Source: Gottfriedia acidiceleris (GTDB lineage: Bacteria > Bacillota > Bacilli > Bacillales > Bacillaceae_G). Taken from it: a stretch of DNA of 64,000 nt. Position numbers and translations under genes: made by a program. The stretch is from assembly GCF_004138285.1 (NCBI RefSeq), contig NZ_SCFN01000001.1, forward strand, positions 434,001-498,000. The letters run 5' to 3'. A model generated the notes under the pieces. That model was not told where the DNA came from, ran no database searches, and saw nothing but the letters and a program-made list of their open reading frames with translations. This document shows, piece after piece, positions 1-10,700 of this stretch. Each line of letters begins with the position of its first letter. Position 1 is the first letter of the stretch.

Positions 1-118
1 AATATTAGATTGTTTTTTGTTTAAAAAAGATATTTCAAAATAATTTTTTTCTTACAATCTTGTCAGAAATAATTCAGCGAATAGTAAGTGGTTAAATGCT
101 TGGTTACATGTTTTAATT

Positions 119-133
119 AACTTGTAACAAGTT
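119..133. promoter_or_regulatory. Short palindrome upstream of first gene
   Basis: Perfect 6-bp arms (AACTTG / CAAGTT) around a 3-nt centre, about 60 nt before the first start codon. It could be a regulator site. No convincing -35/-10 pair was seen in bases 1-192, and that stretch has no gene. Confidence 0.25.
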
Positions 134-192
134 GATGTGATTTGAAATTCGTGGAACAAAATATAGAACAATAATAATTTGGGGGTATTCAA

Positions 193-831
193 ATGGCAGG
201 ATTAGTAGCCTGTAAAACTTGTGGTAAGGAAATCGCGAAAGGCGTTAAGAAATGTGTGCATTGTGGTAAAGATCAACGTAATTGGTTTAGAAGACATAAA
301 ATCATGTCGGCTTTAGGTGCCATAATTGTTGTATCGATAATTGGTAGTGCTCTAAGCGGTGGCGGAGATGGAGCTACAACTACAAATGGAAGTTCAAAAG
401 TAGAGGTTGAAAAGAAAGAAAAAATCTTCAAAGTTGGAGATATTGTTAAAGATGATCAATTAGAAATCAAAGTATCAAAAGTCGAAGAGAAACATTCAGT
501 GGGAGATCAGTATTATGGCAAAAAGGCATCTGAAGGTGGAGTTCTTGTGGCAATTCAATACACAATGAAGAATGTATCTGATGAGCCAGTTGGAGTCTTC
601 GATTATCCTACTCTTAACCTGGTAGATGAAAAGGGTACTAAGTATGATTCTGATATTGATGCTAGTAGCTCATATGCAGTAGAAACAAAAATTGATGATT
701 CAAAAATATTGTCAGATTTAAACCCAGGGATTACTGTAACTGGTACTGAAGTTTATGAGATTTCTAAAGACGCATTTGCTAAAGGTAAATGGTATATCCA
801 AATAGGAAGTCAAAAAGTTCAAGTTAAATAA
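193..831 (+). CDS. Zinc-ribbon membrane protein with DUF4352-like domain
   Basis: 212 residues. The N-terminus is a zinc ribbon with CxxC pairs at about C7/C10 and C21/C24. One membrane segment lies at about residues 37-56, followed by a Gly/Ser/Thr linker and a beta-rich domain (about 80-210) of the DUF4352/Telokin-like type that is common on Firmicute surface proteins. The ribbon should be cytoplasmic and the DUF4352 part extracytoplasmic. The start is set by a GGGGGT box 7 nt upstream. A terminator follows, so it is probably monocistronic. Specific function is unknown; the family assignment rests on overall pattern. Confidence 0.72.
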   Translation: MAGLVACKTCGKEIAKGVKKCVHCGKDQRNWFRRHKIMSALGAIIVVSIIGSALSGGGDGATTTNGSSKVEVEKKEKIFKVGDIVKDDQLEIKVSKVEEKHSVGDQYYGKKASEGGVLVAIQYTMKNVSDEPVGVFDYPTLNLVDEKGTKYDSDIDASSSYAVETKIDDSKILSDLNPGITVTGTEVYEISKDAFAKGKWYIQIGSQKVQVK

Positions 832-844
832 TTTGATTAAAAAA

Positions 845-890
845 TCACCTTATTTTTGTACAAACAAAGATAAGGTGACTTTATTACCTT
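845..890 (+). terminator. Terminator after zinc-ribbon gene
   Basis: Stem TCACCTTAT / ATAAGGTGA with a 16-nt loop, followed by a T-rich stretch. It lies 14 nt after the stop codon. Confidence 0.7.
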
Positions 891-927
891 TTAATAAATT
901 AAATTGTTTAATAAAGAGGTGAGTTAA

Positions 928-2817
928 TTGAATAATCGAGTGCATGATTATTTGAAAAATGCGATGTTTGATAATCCTTTTTTCCTCTTAAAATTAGATC
1001 CAAGGGTTTCTCAAGATGAATTAAAGGGAATTTTAAACAAGTACCAAAAACGAGCCTCATTGGGTATACTAAAAGATCCCTATGGGAATGTTATTGATCT
1101 TCCTAGATTAAATCACTTAAAAAATATGTTGATTCAAAATAATAATAGAACTAGACATCGTTTTTTTTGTTTGTTTAATTTCTTAGAAATATCTAAATGT
1201 AACTTAGAGGAAGTTGTAGTATTTATTCAATCTTCCAATAGTAGTACTTCTTTTGAATCTTTTCATGACTATGTACTGTATGGTCTATATCTATTAAGTG
1301 AAGAAGGTATTTCACCTAAAAATGAGAAAAAGTGGATCTATTTTTTGAATAGTTATCACAAGGTATTAACCGAAAAAATTCCAGAAATTTTTAGCACATA
1401 TGGTAGTGAAATGCAAGAGACTGTTAATAGCTCGAAGAATTACTTTCTCAAACTAAAGCAAGAACTTGAATCATCATTTACGGTTTCTATGTCTTTAGAA
1501 GACAATAAGATAAATCAAGATAGTTTAGTTTCAATTCTTAAAGTATTAGTATCATTAAAGTTTGATGTGGAGGATATTATTAAGGAGTTTGTTGAACAGT
1601 GTATTAATTATATTGAGGAGACAGCGGAAGAAATATATAAGATAATTAGTAATGTAGATAAAAGAGAAGACGTCGAAATTGATGTTAAAAGTAATTTATG
1701 TTTATGTCAAAACGCTTTTTCAATATATAAAAGTAATTTGAAACCAATATATATAATACTAAAACAAAATCTAAAAGGTATTAAATTAAATTATTTTCAA
1801 GAGTGTTGTAATGAAACTATTGGAAACGTTTTAAATAGTATAGCTATACACTTTACTTGGGCAAATGAACACTTAATATATAAAGAATTATTAGAACATA
1901 TAGTTGAAGAGGAATATTTCAACGAAAATTCTCTAGAATTAAATAATATTGTGGGAAAATTAAATAAAATACAGGAAGAACTGTATGAACTTGAAAGTGA
2001 TAACCTATTAAATAGTCTTTATTCGATATTTGAATGTGCAAAAAGTATATATGACAATTCACCTGAATCAAATTATATGTCATTAAATAAAAAAGAAAAA
2101 GAACAATTATTTCGTAAAATTGAACAGATGTATAAACAAGAGTTTCTAATTCATTATGAATCATGCATGAAAAAATATAAAAGTGATCAAGAAAAAAGAA
2201 AAAAAATAGAAAATTACAGAGCACGATGTCTATATGAAATTGCTTGTGCAGCTATTGAATTAAATAAATTAGGTATAGCCGAAAATTACCTAATACAGTC
2301 AGTCAAATATGTACAAAATCATGAATTATTGGATAGTATTGAATATCTATTAAGTTTAGTTAAGCATAAAAATAAAAATATGTTTGCTAAATTGTACGAT
2401 AAATTAGGCATTCGTGGCATTATATTTCTAATTATCCTATCAATAATTATTTGCTCTTCCATATTTTCGGATAATGGAAGTAACGATCCAACCTCAAATG
2501 ATGAGAATTCTACAATAATCCAAGATTCAACAACTCAAAAGGATTTGAAAAAAAAATTAAAAGAAACTAAAGAGCAATTAGACGATATAGATCAACAAAT
2601 AGATGATTTAGATTATTTAATGGAACAGAAAAATGATGAAATTGATAGTATAGAAACAGATATAAATAATGGAATTGAAGTTGATAGGAATGATTACGAA
2701 AATAGAATTAATTCATATAATGCAGATGTGGAAAAATATAAATCTTTAGTTAAAGATTACAACGATACAAAAGATCTATATAATGAATACGTACATCATT
2801 ATAATTCTTTAAATTGA
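928..2817 (+). CDS. J-domain-like membrane protein with C-terminal coiled coil
   Basis: 629 residues with a TTG start preceded by AGAGGTGAG. The first 60 residues read like a degenerate J domain (NPFFLLKLD then a helix-rich stretch), but the HPD tripeptide that activates Hsp70 is not present. A long helical middle region has several Cys residues. One membrane segment lies at about 496-514, and a strongly charged coiled coil at about 545-625 would be outside the membrane. It precedes a GrpE-like gene by 12 nt and an Hsp70 gene beyond that, so a chaperone partner role is inferred from context. The J assignment is tentative. Confidence 0.55.
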   Translation: MNNRVHDYLKNAMFDNPFFLLKLDPRVSQDELKGILNKYQKRASLGILKDPYGNVIDLPRLNHLKNMLIQNNNRTRHRFFCLFNFLEISKCNLEEVVVFIQSSNSSTSFESFHDYVLYGLYLLSEEGISPKNEKKWIYFLNSYHKVLTEKIPEIFSTYGSEMQETVNSSKNYFLKLKQELESSFTVSMSLEDNKINQDSLVSILKVLVSLKFDVEDIIKEFVEQCINYIEETAEEIYKIISNVDKREDVEIDVKSNLCLCQNAFSIYKSNLKPIYIILKQNLKGIKLNYFQECCNETIGNVLNSIAIHFTWANEHLIYKELLEHIVEEEYFNENSLELNNIVGKLNKIQEELYELESDNLLNSLYSIFECAKSIYDNSPESNYMSLNKKEKEQLFRKIEQMYKQEFLIHYESCMKKYKSDQEKRKKIENYRARCLYEIACAAIELNKLGIAENYLIQSVKYVQNHELLDSIEYLLSLVKHKNKNMFAKLYDKLGIRGIIFLIILSIIICSSIFSDNGSNDPTSNDENSTIIQDSTTQKDLKKKLKETKEQLDDIDQQIDDLDYLMEQKNDEIDSIETDINNGIEVDRNDYENRINSYNADVEKYKSLVKDYNDTKDLYNEYVHHYNSLN

Positions 2818-2829
2818 GGTGATGTAGCT

Positions 2830-3192
2830 ATGGAAAATGAATTTGAAGAAATTACGATTTCTGAGTTAATTGAATTAGGAACTGAGATATGGCGATTAAA
2901 AAAACATGTTTCAAACACTGAAAGTAGTGCATTGAGCATCAGATTTATTAGAAAATTGGAAGAGTTCTTAAAAATAAAGAATATAGTTGTTGAAGATCTC
3001 ACAGGTGAAATATTCGATACGGGATTAGCTGTTAATGTTATTCACACTGAAAATGTCGAAGAAAGTGAAAGGCTTTATATTAGTGATACAGTATATCCTG
3101 CTATCTTTTATAAGAATAAATTAATAAAACAAGCAGTTGTAACCATTTCCAATAAAAGAATCGAGGGGCAAACATGCAAACCAAATATTTAA
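2830..3192 (+). CDS. Small GrpE-like nucleotide-exchange-factor candidate
   Basis: 120 residues with ATG after a GAGGTGAT box. A helical N-terminal half is followed by a beta-rich half. The phrase VEDLTGEIFDTGLAV and the downstream strands resemble the beta-domain of GrpE, the factor that releases ADP from Hsp70. At 120 residues it is much shorter than GrpE (about 190) and lacks the long coiled-coil stalk. It overlaps the next gene, an Hsp70, by 19 nt, which implies translational coupling and supports the role. Assignment is by motif and context only. Confidence 0.55.
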   Translation: MENEFEEITISELIELGTEIWRLKKHVSNTESSALSIRFIRKLEEFLKIKNIVVEDLTGEIFDTGLAVNVIHTENVEESERLYISDTVYPAIFYKNKLIKQAVVTISNKRIEGQTCKPNI

Positions 3193-5741
3193 AATATGGA
3201 ATTGACTTGGGAACTACGAATTCTTGTATTGTAACATGGGAAAACGAAGAGTTGAAAGTTTTTTTAAACAAGGAACAAATGGCTGTTACAAAGTCTGCAG
3301 TTTATTACGGTAAAAGAAAACGAACTATCGTAGGATATAAAGCTTATAATGTTTTAGTGACTGAACCTGAAAATGTAGCAATAGAGTTTAAACGACTAAT
3401 GGGATTACACGAAAAAAAATATTTTCCGTTAGCGGATTATTCTGCTACTCCTGAAGAGCTATCCGCAGAAGTGTTGAAATCTCTTTCAAATAATGTAACT
3501 ACACTTACAGGTGAAAATGTTACTTCAGCAGTAATTACTGTTCCTGCAGCTTTTAATACCATCCAGTGTGAGGCGACTATTGAAGCAGCAAAATCTGCAG
3601 GTATTGAACATGTACATTTGCTACAAGAACCAATTGCCGCAGCAATTGCGTATGGAACAGATCAGTCACTACATGATAAGACGTGGCTAATTTTTGATTT
3701 AGGTGGAGGTACATTTGATGTAGCTATTGTTTCATCAATGGATGGTCAACTACAAGTATTAAACCATGAAGGTGATAATTTCTTAGGCGGAAAAGATATT
3801 GATAGAGCACTTGTAGAAACAATTTTGTTCCCAGCTTTAATAGAATCTGGTTACAAAATTGAAGAAGGATCTACATTGCATTATCGTATTTTAGGTAGAT
3901 TAATTTACGAAGCAGAAGAAATAAAAATACAATTAACTACAAATTCTAAAGTGGAGTATGATATTCAAATTGACGATGATGAATATGAAGAAGAATATGG
4001 AGAACCAATTCTGCTTCAAGGGACTATTAAGAACGAGAAATTACATGGTATTTTAGATGAAGTTATTCTTCCTAAATGCATAAGATTATGTAATAAAGCT
4101 ATTGATGATATAGACTTACAATGGAGTGGTATTGATAGGATTTTATTAGTCGGTGGACCTACTCAAATTCCTTATATTCGAGAAGTATTAAAACAAACAT
4201 TTAATACAGAAATTGATTATTCTCAAAATCCGTTGACTGTAGTTGCTGCAGGGGCTGCAATGTATGCATCTGTAACAAAAATATCAAATGTATCAGATAA
4301 TAAACCTGTTTATTCAAATAATGACGCAATTAATGTAAATTTTGAATATGAAAATGTTATGTCTACATTGAATGGAACTGTTTACGGTACTTTCAAAAAC
4401 ACCTCAAACATAAAAGAAGTAATGTTATCAATGACTGATGGATCGTGGAATTCAGGTTGGATACCGTTAATTGATATAGAAACGGGATATTTTGAGATTG
4501 ATGTGATTGTAAAAGAAAACAAGAATAATATATTTACTCTTCAAGTTAGGGATAATAGAGGTACATTGGCCACAGTTAACAATCCTTTAATAGAAATAAG
4601 ACATAGTTATAATTATTTACAGCCTGCTAATCCGCCTTTACCTCATACGATTTCTATTGAAATTGAGACAGATGAAGGGGGAATGAAAACGAAATTAGAA
4701 CCTATATTTAAAAAGAATTCAGTCCTTCCTTTAAGTGTAACTCGAAAGTTTTTTGTAACGAATACCTTACTTCCGAATGACGAAAATACTTTTTTTAGTA
4801 TACGAGTTTATGAAGGTGAAACTTTAGACAACCCTTCAGTCAATACTCTAATTTTTACAATGAAAATTACTGGTGGAAGTTTTTCTTCATTGCTCCCAAA
4901 AAATGAGGAAGTTGAAGTGACTATAAGCATTTCAGAATCAAGAGAGATAGGATTGGAATTGTTTATACCAAGGCTTAATGAAGTATTCTCGAAAACACAT
5001 ATCTATTTCCCAGAAAAAAATCGAGCTAATACTATTACAGATTCGATAGAAGCTTCTATAAAAAGTGCTTATGAAGATATTTTCAATCTGCAAGAAGATT
5101 TTCTGTTAAGTAATCTAAAAAATGAATCATTACAATTATCAAAAATCGATGAAACCCTTGAACAGTTTGCTAATCAATTTTTCAAAAATATAGAAAGAAT
5201 GAGAAATAGTGCTGATTTGGCAATGGCAGAGTTAACACGTTTTAAAGATTGCATTGTTATTCCACTTCATAAATTAAAAATGGACAATAATAATCGAATC
5301 AGTTCTTCTTCTGGAGGAATTAAAGATGAAGAAATAGAAAATTTAATAGAAGAAACTGAACGTTTAGTATTCGAATTCGATGATACTTCCATATCAAATA
5401 ATTTTCTTTTTTTAAAACAAAACCTAATAAAAGCTACAGAATTTAAAAATGATCGATTAATTGAAAAATATTCTAATCAATTAAAAGATTTACAATCACA
5501 TGTTGCACGAGAAGATCCTGCTTATTGGATGGACCTTTTTATTTACATTAGTAATTTTGGTACCTATACAGATCAAAATGCAGCTGAAAATTTTATTCAA
5601 ATGGGAAGAGAAGCATTATACAATGATGATTTAGAAAAATTAAAAAGAGTAGTATATAGTTTGTATGGGCTGGTGCCAAAAGAAGTAGTAGAAACGATCG
5701 AAGAAGATAAACAGTTACCTGGAATACGTTTGTTACCTTAA
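3174..5741 (+). CDS. Divergent large Hsp70 (DnaK-like) ATPase
   Basis: 855 residues versus about 610 for DnaK. The actin-like ATPase domain is intact: phosphate-1 loop GIDLGTTNSCIV near residue 9, the VPAAFN segment near 121, phosphate-2 loop DLGGGTFDVAI near 175, and the adenosine motif LLVGGPTQIP near 324. After about residue 380 it departs from DnaK. A beta-rich insert of about 110 residues precedes a substrate-binding-like beta domain, and a long helical tail (about 630-850) replaces the usual lid. It is not the housekeeping dnaK: it lacks the hrcA-grpE-dnaK-dnaJ context and sits in a defence-type island with its own J-like and GrpE-like partners. Start after GAGGGGC. Confidence 0.85.
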   Translation: MQTKYLKYGIDLGTTNSCIVTWENEELKVFLNKEQMAVTKSAVYYGKRKRTIVGYKAYNVLVTEPENVAIEFKRLMGLHEKKYFPLADYSATPEELSAEVLKSLSNNVTTLTGENVTSAVITVPAAFNTIQCEATIEAAKSAGIEHVHLLQEPIAAAIAYGTDQSLHDKTWLIFDLGGGTFDVAIVSSMDGQLQVLNHEGDNFLGGKDIDRALVETILFPALIESGYKIEEGSTLHYRILGRLIYEAEEIKIQLTTNSKVEYDIQIDDDEYEEEYGEPILLQGTIKNEKLHGILDEVILPKCIRLCNKAIDDIDLQWSGIDRILLVGGPTQIPYIREVLKQTFNTEIDYSQNPLTVVAAGAAMYASVTKISNVSDNKPVYSNNDAINVNFEYENVMSTLNGTVYGTFKNTSNIKEVMLSMTDGSWNSGWIPLIDIETGYFEIDVIVKENKNNIFTLQVRDNRGTLATVNNPLIEIRHSYNYLQPANPPLPHTISIEIETDEGGMKTKLEPIFKKNSVLPLSVTRKFFVTNTLLPNDENTFFSIRVYEGETLDNPSVNTLIFTMKITGGSFSSLLPKNEEVEVTISISESREIGLELFIPRLNEVFSKTHIYFPEKNRANTITDSIEASIKSAYEDIFNLQEDFLLSNLKNESLQLSKIDETLEQFANQFFKNIERMRNSADLAMAELTRFKDCIVIPLHKLKMDNNNRISSSSGGIKDEEIENLIEETERLVFEFDDTSISNNFLFLKQNLIKATEFKNDRLIEKYSNQLKDLQSHVAREDPAYWMDLFIYISNFGTYTDQNAAENFIQMGREALYNDDLEKLKRVVYSLYGLVPKEVVETIEEDKQLPGIRLLP

Positions 5742-5759
5742 AAATTGAAAAAGTAAGAT

Positions 5760-5794
5760 AAAAAGGAAAATCAATATGTTGGTTTTCCTTTTTT
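5760..5794 (+). terminator. Terminator of the Hsp70 operon
   Basis: AAAAAGGAAAA pairs with TTTTCCTTTTT across a 13-nt partly paired loop, then a T run, 19 nt after the Hsp70 stop. Confidence 0.75.
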
Positions 5795-6234
5795 AAATTT
5801 TATTAAGCATATTTTTGAGAGCTTCTAACTCATTCTAAGAAAAAAATCAAATAAATAAATTCAATTCAAATGAACAGTAAAGAAATGGATAAACTATTAG
5901 ATTAACAACGACAATAGATTGATGATAGTGTGATACTAAATAAGTATGGAGTGTTATTATATAAGATTTGAGTAAATTATTATTATTTATTTATTTATTT
6001 ATTACAAATAACATATTATTTTTAATATGAATAATTCTGTGTATTGAAAAACGGATGTGAATAAAACACTGTAATCCACCTTAGTTCACTATTTTTAAAG
6101 GTATTATAATTTTAATATTCAGTATATTTTATAAATTATATCTTGACTGATTATTATGAAATTAATTAGAATTAATACTCGTCAATAAGGATAAAATAAA
6201 CATAACTAGAAATCTTTAAATTAAAGGGCTAAGA
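5795..6234. other. AT-rich intergenic stretch with TTTA microsatellite
   Basis: No open frame with a plausible start was seen on either strand. It contains a tandem TTTA tract at about 5983-6003 and, near the right end, the promoter for the HNH gene. It separates the chaperone-like operon from the nuclease genes. Confidence 0.5.
6143..6172 (+). promoter_or_regulatory. Sigma-A-type promoter for HNH nuclease gene
   Basis: -35 TTGACT (6143-6148), 18-bp spacer, -10 TAGAAT (6167-6172). The predicted start of transcription lies about 55 nt before the start codon. Confidence 0.5.
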
Positions 6235-7167
6235 ATGGAGATATTTGTGAATTATTTTTTTGTGTTTCAAAATAAAAGTTATTTAGAAGAAAGAAAAGGT
6301 GCCTTCTTATGGGCTCCTCAAAAAAATAGAAAAGGTCAAACTTTTCATCATTGGGAAGATATGAAGCTTATTAAAAAAGGTGATATTATCTTTAATAGTT
6401 ATAATGGTGAAATGAAATCGATAATTGTAGCAAATGAAAATTGTAAAGAAATGCAAAAACCTAAAGAGCTGAATCAAGTTGATTTATGGGAGAAAGATGG
6501 TTGGTATGTTAATTGTACATATCACGATTTAAAGTATCCTATTGTGTATAAAGAGTTTATGGAAGAAATATTAAATAAACAAGACGATAAATATGCCCCA
6601 TTTAATAAAGTGGGGCGTGGTAATACGGGGTATTTGTTTAGAGTCTCAACCCAACTTGCTGAATTCCTCTTAAACGTTATTGAACAAAGAAACGGCTCTT
6701 TTAATATTAATTCTATTAATACGAAGGACTTTATCATTGAGGTCGAAAGTAATTTACCATATAATATTCAAAAAACAGAACGTGAACAGATCATTAAACA
6801 AAGAGTAGGTCAATCCATATTCAAAAAATTACTATTAAAAATAGAAAGGAAATGTAAATTGTGTGGAGTTTCAAATGAAAAATTCTTAATCGCTAGTCAC
6901 ATAAAACCATGGAGTAAATCGAGTGATATAGAAAAGTTAGATCCAAATAATGGATTTTTATTTTGTCCAAACCACGATAAACTTTTTGATCGAGGGTTTA
7001 TAAGTTTTAACCTAAATGGGGAGATAATAATTTCACGAGAGTTAGACGAGAATTCTAAAATATTTTTAAATGTAAACGAAAATTATATGATTCAAATGAA
7101 TGAAGAACAATCAAATTATATGAATTTTCATCGAGAAAATATTTTTGAAATAGAAAAAATAAAATAA
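6235..7167 (+). CDS. HNH endonuclease with N-terminal reader-like domain
   Basis: 310 residues. The C-terminal third (about 205-260) is an HNH_2-type nuclease: CKLCG, then SHIKPW, then NGFLFCPNHDKLFDRG, giving the zinc Cys pairs and the catalytic His. The N-terminal 150 residues (LWAPQKN, HHWEDM, KKGDIIF) look like a PUA/EVE/SRA-fold module, the kind that flips and reads modified bases in type IV restriction enzymes. ScoMcrA-type enzymes combine HNH with modified-DNA readers, so restriction of modified foreign DNA is likely. Which modification is read cannot be told from sequence. It has its own promoter and an AAAGGG box before ATG. Confidence 0.8.
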   Translation: MEIFVNYFFVFQNKSYLEERKGAFLWAPQKNRKGQTFHHWEDMKLIKKGDIIFNSYNGEMKSIIVANENCKEMQKPKELNQVDLWEKDGWYVNCTYHDLKYPIVYKEFMEEILNKQDDKYAPFNKVGRGNTGYLFRVSTQLAEFLLNVIEQRNGSFNINSINTKDFIIEVESNLPYNIQKTEREQIIKQRVGQSIFKKLLLKIERKCKLCGVSNEKFLIASHIKPWSKSSDIEKLDPNNGFLFCPNHDKLFDRGFISFNLNGEIIISRELDENSKIFLNVNENYMIQMNEEQSNYMNFHRENIFEIEKIK

Positions 7168-7369
7168 TAAGGAATTGTTAAAAGCGAAAAAATTCTAAAA
7201 GTTATAGAATCGTTTATGGAATAACCAGAAAACATCTTCTATTATTTAGGATAAGCAAAAATGAACAGCTATTGTATTTGAATAGGTCGGAAAATAGAAA
7301 AAATATAGAATTAAGGAAGCTTTAGTACAGGAATTTATAAGCACCTGGCTAATAATTATTCAAACTTCT

Positions 7370-7525
7370 TTACAAATCAATCAAAGCCAACTGAAACAGA
7401 TTGGACTTATTAAAAGGCACTTTTGCCGCAAATTCATCCACTTCTTTGGGATTGTCAAGAAAGACAACAGTTTCCCACTTTAATTCTCTTTTATACGTTT
7501 TGGGCTTGTTGTAATTTCTTTTCAT
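7370..7525 (-). CDS. Small orphan ORF or gene remnant
   Basis: A 51-residue open frame on the minus strand starts MKRNYNKPKTYKREL and contains a protein-like stretch, WETVVFLDNPKEVDEFAAKV. It is alone in a 590-nt intergenic gap. No good ribosome binding site precedes the ATG, so it may be the remains of a longer gene rather than expressed. The rest of the gap (7168-7755) shows no gene, only the inverted repeat described next. Confidence 0.35.
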   Translation of the reverse strand: MKRNYNKPKTYKRELKWETVVFLDNPKEVDEFAAKVPFNKSNLFQLALIDL

Positions 7526-7595
7526 TTTGAAATTTGATAATTAAAAACGAGAATTAATATTTAAGTGTAATATTTTATTATAATTTTTGTTAGAA

Positions 7596-7638
7596 TTAAA
7601 AGCATGGGCTCGATAATGAATCGTTCTCATGCTTTTAA
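7596..7638. terminator. Inverted repeat, probable bidirectional terminator
   Basis: TTAAAAGCATG pairs perfectly with CATGCTTTTAA, with further pairing of CGAT and ATCG inside. T-rich sequence follows on both strands. It could isolate the following helicase gene from the minus-strand remnant. Confidence 0.5.
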
Positions 7639-7755
7639 GTTTTGTATTTGTATTTTATATATAGAAGATAGAACAACAATTTAATATATAGAAAAGACAT
7701 AGATAATTTAGGTGAAAAATAAAATGTAGGAAAAAGCTTTGAAAGGTTGACAGCA

Positions 7756-10700
7756 ATGATACAAAAACTGGACTATTTGAAGGATCGCTTGAGTGATTTA
7801 AGTAAACGTAACCGTTCTATTCGCCTTATGAAGTTAGCAGATAAATGGGCGGTTGATTTAACAGAACTAGAATCTGTTTATCAAGATAAGAATCAAAATT
7901 CTTCTCTTCTTGATGATATTATAAAGAACAAGAAAAATGAGATTTTATTATTTAAAAGAGATATAAATGATGAAAAGAAAATGCTTCTATCACATAAATT
8001 AACTAGCTTACACCGTAATTTAAAAGGGATTGAAGAAGAAACTGGAATGTATGATTTATATTTAGGCTATCCATTCTTAACTGGAAAAATGATGGATGGT
8101 ACTTTTTTTAGAGCACCTGTTTTCTTATACCCGATCAAGTTAGAAAAAAACGGTTTAACTTGGAATCTAGTTAAAGGTGAAGGAGAAAAATTAATTAATA
8201 GGACTCTATTCTTAGCCTTAAAAAAACTAAATGAATTTAATATAGAAGAGAAAATGTTAGATGAAGAGTATTTTTCTAATGTTACTTCAATTCAAGAACT
8301 TCATGAATGGTTTAAAGAATTCGATTATAATTTTCCAATTAAAAACACATTAATTCAAAAATTTCAAAACTATACATTAAAAGACATTCCTAAATTAAAT
8401 GATGGAGAAATTGCACTTGAGAGTTTAGCAGTACTAGGTTGTTTTCCTCAAGGGAATTCTGCAGTAATAAAAGACTATGATTTATTAAAATCTATCCTAG
8501 AAGAGAATGGTGATTTAGGGTTTATTTCTGAATTATTATTTGAAGAAGAAAATATTATAAATGATTCATTATTATCACCAATTGTAGAAGAAGTTGAAAA
8601 AAATATTGATGAACGAGATAAAGTTTTTTTATTACCTACTGATGGTTCACAAGAAGAAATTCTTCAACTAGCTAGAAACCAAAAGGGTTTAGTAGTTCAT
8701 GGTCCTCCAGGGACGGGAAAATCTCAAGTTATTGTTAATTTAATTACAGATGCAATTAATCAGAAGAAAAAGGTATTAGTTGTTTGTCAAAAAAGAGCAG
8801 CATTGGATGTAGTAAATCAAAGGCTTGATGGATTGGGTTTATCAAAGTTTGCAGCTCTAGTACATGATGAGAAGAACGACCGTCAAAAACTATATTCAAA
8901 GATTCAACAGTTGATAAATATACCTATTCAAATAAACGATTCAAACCAAAAAGAATTTGAGTTTGTAAGTTCCCAATTAAGAATGAGTGAAGGCCAGTTA
9001 AATGATATTTCAAAAGCGTTATTTGAAGTGCAGGATTTTGGTTATAGAGCGTATGATTTATATAGTATCTCTAAACCAAAGGATGAAATGAAGCGCCTTG
9101 TTAATGTTAAACCTTATTTAAATAAATTGAGTAGATACAATTTAGAGGATATTCTTGCGGAGGTTTATACTTACGGGGAATATTATGCAAGATTTGGAAA
9201 TGAAAGTTATCCATGGAAACAAAGAAAGAGTTTTAAGGATTTAGAGTTAAAAGATCAATCGATAATGACAGATACTTTAAATGATTTAATTGAAAGCGCA
9301 AAAATTACTGTTTCTAAATTAGACGAGTTTGAACAAAATTTTGTTACTCCTGAATATGCAAAATTAGTTCAAGAAAAAATTGAGAAGATTTATGAGGATC
9401 TAGATGATAGTAAGAAACGCTCTTTTAAGAACATTAGATTATGGATTTGGACTTCTTTTACAGGAAAAAATATTATTGAAGAGCTATTAGAGGGTAATAA
9501 GTTTAAAGGAACAAGTTCAAAAGAATGGATTAGATTAAAGCAATGGTTAAAAACGCTTTATGACCTTTCAATAGAAACAGAAAAGTTTATGTCGAAGTTA
9601 AGAAATTTAATTCCATATGTAGCTGAAGAATGGATTACAAGTATGGAAAAGCTAGTTAATGATGGGAAGATACCATTAAATGAGCTTGAAAAAATGCATG
9701 AATATATTTTCTCAGATTTTGAAGAGCTAAGAAGAATGGACCGTTTCTATCATGATAAGGATGAAACAGTAGTTTCATTAATAGAACTAGCCATTAAAGA
9801 AGTACCTTTCGTAGAAAATAATCTAGCAAAAGAATGGATTGATTCTCTACAAGATTCGATTTATTTACATTGGATTGATGAAATTGAAAGAAAACATCCG
9901 ATAATTGAAGCAATTAGTTCAGAGCAGTTTAATAGAATTCGTGATAAATTGAAAAATTTAATCGATCAAAAACGAAATATTGGTAAACTTATGCTTCAAA
10001 ATAAATTATTAAGTTCAATCGAAGAAACTAAATTAAACTTTGGTAAAGCGATTAAAGAGCTTAGCCATCAAACATCTAAAAAGAGGCAATTATGGCCATT
10101 AAGAAAATTGGTAAGAGAGTTTTCAGATAAAGGACTAACAGAATTACTACCAGTTTGGTTATTGTCACCTGAGGTTGTATCATCAATATTACCTCTAACT
10201 GAAGGTTTATTTGATCTTGTTATTTTTGATGAAGCGTCTCAATGTACAGTTGAAAATGGACTTCCTTCTATCTATAGAGGGAAAACAGTAGTTGTTGCTG
10301 GAGATGAAATGCAATTACCACCATCTAATTTATTCCAAGGAAGCATGGAGGTAGATGAAGATGATGAAACAATGGGTGAAATTGAGGAATCAAAGAGCTT
10401 ACTAAACTTGTCTAAGCGTCATTTTCAAGAAAGCATTTTACAATGGCATTATCGATCTAAGTCTGAGGAATTAATTAATTTTTCAAATTATGCTTTTTAT
10501 AATTCTAATATTCAAATTGCACCAAACGTTGAACCTTTAAAACAACCTGCTGCAATAACTTGGAAAAAAATCGATGGATTATGGATAAATCAATCAAATC
10601 TTATAGAGGCACAATTTGTTGTATCAGAACTTAAAAAACAAATAATTACCTATCCAAATTTATCGGTTGGAATCATTACTTTTAATGCTAAACAGCAAGA

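Noticed and set aside
5983-6003. TTTA tandem repeat as a phase-variation tract
   Set aside because: It is 230 nt from the nearest start, upstream of the promoter, so length change has no clear effect.
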